In this document: piece after piece, positions 5,945 through 9,816 of the stretch
How positions within the stretch are numbered: position 1 is the first letter of the stretch
Layout: every line of letters begins with the position of its first letter
NCBI GenBank assembly: GCA_050485745.1
Contig: JBJHBY010000135.1
Span: forward strand, 1-9,816
Reading direction: 5' to 3'
Length of the DNA stretch: 9,816 nt
Source of the DNA: JBJHBY01 sp050485745
GTDB taxonomy: Bacteria > Pseudomonadota > Gammaproteobacteria > Pseudomonadales > CAMLJR01
Notes under the pieces: model-generated
What the model was told of the DNA's origin: nothing
Database searches by the model: none
The model's input: the letters and a program-made list of their open reading frames with translations, nothing else
Made by a program: the position numbers and the translations under genes

Positions 5945-7042
5945 CTCGTCGCGGAAATAAAACTCGAGTTCGAAGGTCACGGCCCAGTTCGGGCGGAAGT
6001 CGAGCTCGCGGGGAAAACTCACCCCGGGCACAAAATTGATGTACAACAGTTCCTTGTGGATGTTGCGCCGGTAATCAAGGAACAGAAAGTAGTTCTCGAT
6101 GCGCGGGTCGGAAAAGCTCTGCCCGTTGAAGCCCGCAACGTAATTGATCGCCGCGCGGCGGCTCAGAATCTGGGTGAAGTTGAGACTTTCGGTGAATTCC
6201 AGGTAGTCGTCTTCCTCGCTCCAGCGCAGGTCGGTGATGAAGCGAAAACGCCACAGTGGTGCCAGGGGCCGGTCGAGGTCGAGCCGCGTGGTCGCAGAAA
6301 AACCTTCGCTCTCGAACCAGGCTACCCGGTTATAGCTATTGATGTCCCATTGCTCCCCGGCGGACCAGGTGCGCCGGGCGATGGTGCGCACGTAGGGATC
6401 CGGGGGCCAGCGGAAACGCACCCCCGCCTGGTTGCGCGTGGTCCAGCCCTCGCGCGGATCGCGACGCTTGCCCCCGCCGATGCCGAGCAGGGTATTGTCC
6501 CGGGTCACGCGGCTGCTGCCACCGGGGCCGCCCGGGGCGCGATCCGTGGTGGTCTCGTCGTCCTCGGGCGCCGATTCGATGATGAAGCGCAGGCGGTCCT
6601 CGGCCGTGGGCAGGTCGAGACGCAGGTTGTGGCGCAGGCGGTCGTTGTACTTGTCGCGCTCGTCGTAGATGAACGCCTGACGCAGGCGCAGGTAGGAATC
6701 GTTATCGACCCGCCAGGCTTCGTCAGTGCCAAAAAAGCTGTCGATACCCCGACCGGTATTCTCCACCCAGCGGGTCAGGCGCTCATGATAGGGCGAAAGC
6801 ATGTCCACCACGGCGTCGGGCAGGTCGCCCTCATCGCCCCGGCGCTCGACCCAGATGATATCCGTTTCGAGGGTGGGCTCAGGTACAGTGCCTGATTCGC
6901 CTTGCAACGGCCCTGACGTCTCGGCAGCCTCTGCTTCAACGGCTGACTCTCCGGCGGCGTCCGAGTACACGGCGTCCGAATACACAGCAGCAGCCATCCA
7001 GCCGCCCAGCAACATGCCCCAGCAGCGCCACCGCGCGCCCAT
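5939..7042 (-). CDS. Predicted secreted beta-rich outer-membrane-type protein, unknown function
   Basis: The protein is 367 residues from the ATG at 7042, chosen because GAGGA lies 7 bases upstream and a signal-like stretch follows (RWRCWGMLLGGWMAAAVYSDA, residues 4-24 in part). The frame stays open to 7162 but that extension has no signal character. After the signal, residues 25-60 are acidic and Ala/Glu-rich. Residues 62-155 are mixed helix and strand, 168-178 form a Gly/Pro-rich loop (RAPGGPGGSSR), and about 205-367 alternate polar and aromatic residues as in barrel strands (AGVRFRW, WRFRFITDLRW, NYFLFLDYRRN, FELEFYF). The end, FRDEL, lacks the usual terminal Phe. I do not recognise the family. 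It is convergent with the ATPase gene and downstream of tRNA-Pro, and appears to be transcribed alone. Confidence 0.75.
   Translation of the reverse strand: MGARWRCWGMLLGGWMAAAVYSDAVYSDAAGESAVEAEAAETSGPLQGESGTVPEPTLETDIIWVERRGDEGDLPDAVVDMLSPYHERLTRWVENTGRGIDSFFGTDEAWRVDNDSYLRLRQAFIYDERDKYNDRLRHNLRLDLPTAEDRLRFIIESAPEDDETTTDRAPGGPGGSSRVTRDNTLLGIGGGKRRDPREGWTTRNQAGVRFRWPPDPYVRTIARRTWSAGEQWDINSYNRVAWFESEGFSATTRLDLDRPLAPLWRFRFITDLRWSEEDDYLEFTESLNFTQILSRRAAINYVAGFNGQSFSDPRIENYFLFLDYRRNIHKELLYINFVPGVSFPRELDFRPNWAVTFELEFYFRDEL
6956..6985 (-). repeat. 15-bp tandem duplication in the signal-peptide region
   Basis: Two adjacent 15-bp units (6956-6970 and 6971-6985) differ at one base and encode VYSDA-VYSDA, residues 20-29 of the secreted protein. 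The length keeps the frame. It lies at the probable signal cleavage region and looks like a fairly recent duplication. Confidence 0.8.
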
Positions 7043-7049
7043 GCACTCA

Positions 7050-7054
7050 TCCTC
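7050..7054 (-). promoter_or_regulatory. Ribosome binding site deciding the start at 7042
   Basis: On the minus strand GAGGA lies 7 bases before ATG 7042-7040. This supports the internal methionine as start over the longer open frame. Confidence 0.6.
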
Positions 7055-7264
7055 GACGCAGACCGGCGCCGCCACCGGGGCCGGGCAGACACTGTTATTG
7101 GGGGCAAACCGCTCATCCCAGTCTTGTGTGCCTGCTCCGACACTATAGCGCAGAGACGCCATCAGGCGGAGTCCCCTCGCACGGCGAAGGCGGCCAGAAA
7201 GCGGCGGGGGAAAACAGACCGGGGATAAACTGAAGATTTGAGCGGGAATAAGCCGGGGTACAAC

Positions 7265-7341
7265 TGGTCGGAGTGAAAGGATTTGAACCTTCGACCCCCG
7301 CCTCCCGAAGACGGTGCTCTACCAAGCTGAGCTACACTCCG
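7265..7341 (-). tRNA. tRNA-Pro, anticodon CGG
   Basis: The 77-nt gene reads 7341 to 7265 on the minus strand. The acceptor stem CGGAGTG pairs perfectly with CACTCCG, followed by discriminator A and an encoded CCA. The D-arm region reads TAGCTCAGCTTGGTAGAGC. The anticodon stem CCGTC/GGCGG encloses the loop TTCGGGA, giving anticodon CGG, which reads CCG proline codons. The T-arm GAAGG-TTCAAAT-CCTTT is normal. CCG is a common proline codon in GC-rich genomes. Short frames reading through it are artefacts. Confidence 0.97.
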
Positions 7342-7381
7342 ACACGCTGTTGCAGCGGCCCCGCCAGCGGCGAGGCGCGGA

Positions 7382-7411
7382 ACTATACCAAAGCCGGGGG
7401 CCCCACCTCAA
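7382..7411 (-). promoter_or_regulatory. Sigma70-type promoter of tRNA-Pro
   Basis: On the minus strand TTGAGG (7411-7406) and TATAGT (7387-7382) are separated by 18 bases, with the mature tRNA beginning about 40 bases downstream of the -10. The stretch after the -10 is GC-rich, as in promoters under stringent control of stable RNA genes; that control is inference. Confidence 0.65.
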
Positions 7412-7461
7412 GGGGAAAATCCGCTTGCCGACCGCCCGGCAGCACCTCCTGCTGGCTGTGA

Positions 7462-7495
7462 ATGATCCCTTTCGCGACCTGCGGATGATCCCTTT
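7462..7495 (+). repeat. Direct repeat upstream of the acyl-CoA ligase
   Basis: ATGATCCCTTT occurs at 7462-7472 and again at 7485-7495, with starts 23 bases apart, about two helical turns. This is the spacing expected if a regulator bound both on one DNA face. The sites lie about 90-125 bases before the ligase start. No known operator is recognised. Confidence 0.4.
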
Positions 7496-7520
7496 GGACA
7501 CTGGCAAGCGGCTGGATTTG

Positions 7521-7546
7521 GGTTATCTTCGGGCGCTCGAATAACC
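7521..7546. promoter_or_regulatory. Inverted repeat GGTTAT-N14-ATAACC before the acyl-CoA ligase
   Basis: Six-base arms at 7521-7526 and 7541-7546 flank a 14-base GC-rich centre. It could be an operator or a leader hairpin. An 8-bp direct repeat AACCTGAC (7543-7550 and 7561-7568) overlaps its right arm. I see no convincing -35/-10 pair for the ligase in this 244-base spacer. Confidence 0.3.
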
Positions 7547-7585
7547 TGACCCGTCCCGGAAACCTGACAGCCAGAAGGGAAGCCT

Positions 7586-9163
7586 ATGTCCTCCGACCTC
7601 CTGCACCAGCCACCCCTGATGCCGCACATGCTGATTGACGGCCTCAACCGCTACAACGACCGACCCTGTCTGTTCCTGGGGGATCGGGTTGCCACCTATG
7701 CCGATGTGCGCAAGAGCGCCAGCCAGATGACCCAGGCCTTGCAGTCCCAGGGCCTTGGTGTCGGCTCCCGGGTGGCGGTGATCTCCGCCAACCGCCCGGA
7801 GGTGCTGTCGAACATCGCCGCGATGCAGCTCGCCGGCTGCTGTGGTACCCCGCTGCACCCCCTGGGCTCCCTGGAGGACCACGCCTATGTGCTGGAAGAT
7901 GCCGGCATCCAGGCGCTGATCTTCGACCCGACTGTGTTCGAGCCCCGTGCGCGGGAGCTGAAGGAGCGCATTCCGTCCCTGCAGTTGCTGGCCTTTGGCC
8001 CCAGCGAAGTGGGCGACGATTACCTGGCCCTGGCGGAGACCTTCGAGCCGAAGCCGCTGGTGGCCCCCGACACCGGCCCGGATCACATTTCCTCGATCAA
8101 CTACACCGGCGGCACCACCGGCAAACCCAAGGGCGTGAAGAGCACCCTGGCCGGCAACGCCTGCATGACCATGATCCAGATGATCGAATGGGAGTTCCCG
8201 GAAGAACTGCGCATGCTGATCGCCACGCCGCTGTCCCACGCCGCGGCGGCGTTTTTCATTCCCGTGCTGCAGAAGGGCGGTGCCTTCTATGTGATGCAGG
8301 GCTTCAGCCCGGACGAGTTCTTCGACATGGTCGAGAAGCACCGTATCACCGCCACCATGCTGGTTCCGGTGATGCTGTACTTCCTGCTGGACTCACCCCG
8401 CGCCGACACCGCCGACATGTCCAGCATGGAAACCATCTTCTACGGCGCCTCGCCGATGAGCCCGGCGCGGCTGAAGCAGGGCATTGAGAAGTGGGGCAAG
8501 ATTTTCTATCAGTTCTTCGGCCAGTCCGAGGCGCCGATGGTACTGTCCAACATGCGCAAGGCGGAGCATGACCTGAGCAAACCGGAACGGCTCAGCTCCG
8601 CGGGTCGTCCGGCGCCCTGGATCCACCTCGCCCTGCTCGATGACAACAACCAGCCGGTGCCCCACGGCGAGGCCGGCGAGATCTGCATCCGTGGCCCGCT
8701 GGTCATGCAGGGTTATCACAACAAGCCGGAGCAGACCGAGGAGGCCTTCGCCGGTGGCTGGATGCACACGGGCGATATCGGTCGTCTCGATGAGGATGGC
8801 TTCCTCTACATCGTCGATCGCAAGAAGGACATGATCGTCACCGGTGGCTTCAATGTATTCCCCCGCGAGGTCGAGGATGCACTGTCGGGCCACCCCGCCA
8901 TTGCCCAGGTCGGCGTGGTCGGTGTGCCCGACGAGCGCTGGGGCGAGGCGGTCAAGGCGGTAATCGTGCTGCGGCCCGGTCACGAGGGCAGCGATGCACT
9001 GACGGCGGAGCTGATCCAGCGGGTCAAGGATGCCAAGGGCTCGGTGCAGGCACCGAAGTCCGTCGACTATGTCGACAGCCTGCCGATGACGCCTGTCGGC
9101 AAGCCCGACAAGAAAGCGCTCAAGGCGATCTACTGGCAGGGTCAGGAGCGCGGTGTACGCTGA
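7586..9163 (+). CDS. AMP-binding acyl-CoA ligase (fatty-acyl or aryl-CoA synthetase type)
   Basis: This 525-residue ANL-superfamily enzyme should activate a carboxylic acid with ATP to an acyl-adenylate and then to an acyl-CoA. The phosphate-binding loop is YTGGTTGKPKG (173-183). Other core motifs are FYGASPMSP (285-293), FGQSEAP (311-317), GWMHTGD with D397, and the hinge region DRKKDMIVTGGFNVFPREVE (411-430). The C-terminal domain ends with PMTPVGKPDKKAL, where K506 is the adenylation lysine. The length is normal and no signal peptide is seen, so it is cytoplasmic. The substrate cannot be read from sequence; medium or long-chain fatty acids or aromatic acids are possible. The ATG at 7586 has AAGGGA 5 bases upstream. 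It is divergent from tRNA-Pro and convergent with a short-chain dehydrogenase gene. Confidence 0.93.
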   Translation: MSSDLLHQPPLMPHMLIDGLNRYNDRPCLFLGDRVATYADVRKSASQMTQALQSQGLGVGSRVAVISANRPEVLSNIAAMQLAGCCGTPLHPLGSLEDHAYVLEDAGIQALIFDPTVFEPRARELKERIPSLQLLAFGPSEVGDDYLALAETFEPKPLVAPDTGPDHISSINYTGGTTGKPKGVKSTLAGNACMTMIQMIEWEFPEELRMLIATPLSHAAAAFFIPVLQKGGAFYVMQGFSPDEFFDMVEKHRITATMLVPVMLYFLLDSPRADTADMSSMETIFYGASPMSPARLKQGIEKWGKIFYQFFGQSEAPMVLSNMRKAEHDLSKPERLSSAGRPAPWIHLALLDDNNQPVPHGEAGEICIRGPLVMQGYHNKPEQTEEAFAGGWMHTGDIGRLDEDGFLYIVDRKKDMIVTGGFNVFPREVEDALSGHPAIAQVGVVGVPDERWGEAVKAVIVLRPGHEGSDALTAELIQRVKDAKGSVQAPKSVDYVDSLPMTPVGKPDKKALKAIYWQGQERGVR

Positions 9164-9180
9164 GGCTGTCTGCGGTGGGG

Positions 9181-9216
9181 ACGCTGGGTTACGCGCTTCG
9201 CGCTAACCCAGCCTAC
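9181..9216 (+). repeat. REP-like hairpin copy 1
   Basis: The arms GCTGGGTTA and TAACCCAGC flank CGCGCTTCGCGC, and the unit ends in CTAC. It starts 18 bases after the ligase stop. It has the same orientation as copies 3 and 4. One side reads TTACG and the other rc-TTAGC, a one-base asymmetry also seen in copies 2 and 4. Confidence 0.85.
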
Positions 9217-9265
9217 CCGCGAACGTACCGCCTGTGCCGCATCCGCAAATGCTCCTTGCCGTGCC

Positions 9266-9303
9266 GTAGGCTGGGTTAGCGGCAACGCCGCGTAACCCAG
9301 CGT
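9266..9303 (-). repeat. REP-like hairpin copy 2, inverted
   Basis: This copy begins GTAGGCTGGGTTAGCGGC, has the loop AAC within GGCAACGCC, and ends GCGTAACCCAGCGT. It is the reverse complement of the copy 1, 3 and 4 orientation, so copies 1 and 2 form an inverted pair. Confidence 0.85.
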
Positions 9304-9354
9304 CAACACCAACGCCAGACGTTCCCGGAGGTTGCTCACGAAGCTCCCGGGATC

Positions 9355-9380
9355 GCTCCGGAACCGGCATCGGTACGGAG
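9355..9380. repeat. Second palindrome family, copy 1
   Basis: The outer stem CTCCG (9356-9360) pairs with CGGAG (9376-9380), and the inner stem ACCG (9363-9366) pairs with CGGT (9371-9374) around a GCAT loop. About 22 of 25 aligned positions match the copy at 9393-9416. It is unrelated in sequence to the GCTGGGTTA hairpins. Confidence 0.6.
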
Positions 9381-9392
9381 TCACCCCGGGGA

Positions 9393-9416
9393 GCTCCGGA
9401 CCGACATCGGTGCGGA
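9393..9416. repeat. Second palindrome family, copy 2
   Basis: TCCG (9395-9398) pairs with CGGA (9413-9416), and ACCGA (9400-9404) with TCGGT (9407-9411). The copies start 38 bases apart, close to the length of a GCTGGGTTA unit. Confidence 0.6.
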
Positions 9417-9433
9417 ATTCGATGGCAGTGAGA

Positions 9434-9471
9434 ACACTGGATTACGCGGCAACGCCGCTAACCCAGCCTAC
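9434..9471 (+). repeat. REP-like hairpin copy 3, diverged
   Basis: This copy has the same orientation as copy 1, but the left arm reads ACTGGATTA in place of GCTGGGTTA while the right arm is intact. Pairing survives with two weak positions. The core CGGCAACGCCG matches that of copy 2. Confidence 0.8.
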
Positions 9472-9510
9472 CACGGGAGCAGCTCCGCAGAAGCTGCACG
9501 GATGGTGGTG

Positions 9511-9548
9511 ACGCTGGGTTACGCCGCTTTGCGGCTAACCCAGCCTAC
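9511..9548 (+). repeat. REP-like hairpin copy 4
   Basis: Arms are GCTGGGTTACGCCGC and GCGGCTAACCCAGC with a TTT loop, ending CCTAC. It lies 32 bases beyond the stop of the convergent dehydrogenase gene. Confidence 0.85.
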
Positions 9549-9579
9549 GCCCGAAGCCAGCACCCGCCCTCCGCCCCAC

Positions 9580-9816
9580 TCAGAACTGGGCTTCCAGATC
9601 CGCGGGCATGAAGGCGTCGCCCAGCACCGTCTTGCCATCCAGGCTCTTCACCGACAGGCCGCGACTGTGCACCAGCCTCCGGCTGTAGGCCATCACCCCC
9701 ACGTGGCGGCTGGAACACAACTCCAGCGCCGCCTCCGCCATCATCTCCACCGGCTCGACCATATCCGGGTTGCGCCGGGCGATGTCGCGCACATACTCCG
9801 CACCGGAGGTCAGCAC
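9580..9816 (-). CDS. Short-chain dehydrogenase/reductase, C-terminal part (partial)
   Basis: These 78 C-terminal codons belong to a gene whose start lies beyond the window. The sequence EPVEMMAEAALELCS, then HVGVMAYSRRLV and VKSLDGKTVLGD, resembles the C-terminal end of NAD(P)-dependent short-chain dehydrogenases that carry a PxxMAEAAL motif. The Rossmann TGxxxGxG motif and the YxxxK active site would be upstream and are not seen, so the call rests on the tail alone. It is convergent with the acyl-CoA ligase across the repeat-rich spacer, and the two may belong to related lipid or organic-acid metabolism (inference). The frame runs to the window edge, so the first codon seen is internal. Confidence 0.65.
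   Translation of the reverse strand: MLTSGAEYVRDIARRNPDMVEPVEMMAEAALELCSSRHVGVMAYSRRLVHSRGLSVKSLDGKTVLGDAFMPADLEAQF

Larger units (their letters stand above)
9164..9579. other. Convergent intergenic region packed with palindromic repeats
   Basis: This 416-base stretch lies between two convergent stops and holds no gene I can support. It carries four copies of a 36-38 bp GCTGGGTTA hairpin and two copies of a different 24-26 bp palindrome. The hairpins may serve as two-way transcription barriers, but none has the T-run of a classical intrinsic terminator. Confidence 0.8.

Noticed and set aside
7142..7147. TATAGT on the minus strand as a -10 box for the secreted-protein gene
   Set aside because: The hexamer is good, but no -35-like sequence lies 16-18 bases upstream (about 7164-7171). 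It is about 100 bases from the start codon, so it stays unproven.
7143..7325. Short minus-strand frame beginning in tRNA-Pro (and its plus-strand partner at 7273-7461)
   Set aside because: Both translate tRNA sequence (for example MKGFEPSTPASRRRC), a familiar annotation artefact.
7502..7517. Sigma54-like promoter TGGCAAG-N4-TGGAT before the ligase
   Set aside because: The -24 part fits, but the -12 element lacks the essential GC, so the match is too weak.
9164..9579. Four evenly shaped repeats as a possible CRISPR array
   Set aside because: The units are palindromic hairpins in mixed orientation with spacers of about 40-130 bases and no cas genes nearby, so they are REP-like elements.

Overview
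The window looks like the chromosome of a GC-rich gammaproteobacterium, possibly marine or halophilic; the genus cannot be fixed from sequence alone. The grounds are the methionine-salvage order mtnD-mtnC, a short CstA followed by a tiny Cys-Cys-ending protein and an ArsA-type ATPase, a tRNA-Pro(CGG) gene with encoded CCA, and REP-like hairpins built on GCTGGGTTA/TAACCCAGC.

Region 1 (1-5944, + strand) is a compact run of seven genes that reads as one operon. It holds the 3' end of acireductone dioxygenase (mtnD), enolase-phosphatase (mtnC), a VanZ-like membrane protein with a carbohydrate-binding-like tail, a Tat-exported aldo/keto reductase, a CstA-type transporter, a 92-residue protein ending Cys-Cys-stop, and an ArsA/Get3-like ATPase. 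Several joints are stop/start overlaps (mtnC/VanZ-like, CstA/small protein, small protein/ATPase), which implies translational coupling. The first two genes belong to the methionine salvage pathway. The last three form a separate tight module that may pair a peptide or pyruvate-type importer with a small membrane-associated partner and an ATPase; that role is inference.

The CstA gene contains a 10-N assembly gap, followed by about 157 bp that do not fit the family. A 13-bp direct repeat flanks the gap plus foreign stretch. Removing one repeat copy and everything between gives a clean family-like join (LLAV-SAGF). The gene may therefore be interrupted by a mobile or repeat element in this strain, or the assembly may be wrong here.

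Region 2 (5939-7341, - strand) holds a convergent gene for a predicted secreted, beta-rich outer-membrane-type protein and, upstream of it, tRNA-Pro(CGG) with a good sigma70-type promoter.

Region 3 (7342-9816) starts with a divergent promoter region and an AMP-binding acyl-CoA ligase on the + strand. A 416-bp convergent intergenic region follows, packed with two kinds of palindromic repeat. The window ends inside the 3' end of a short-chain dehydrogenase gene on the - strand. The ligase and dehydrogenase suggest lipid or organic-acid metabolism.

No CRISPR array, phage gene, toxin-antitoxin pair or clearly new defence system is visible. The most unusual items are the CstA anomaly and the CstA / Cys-Cys protein / ATPase module.
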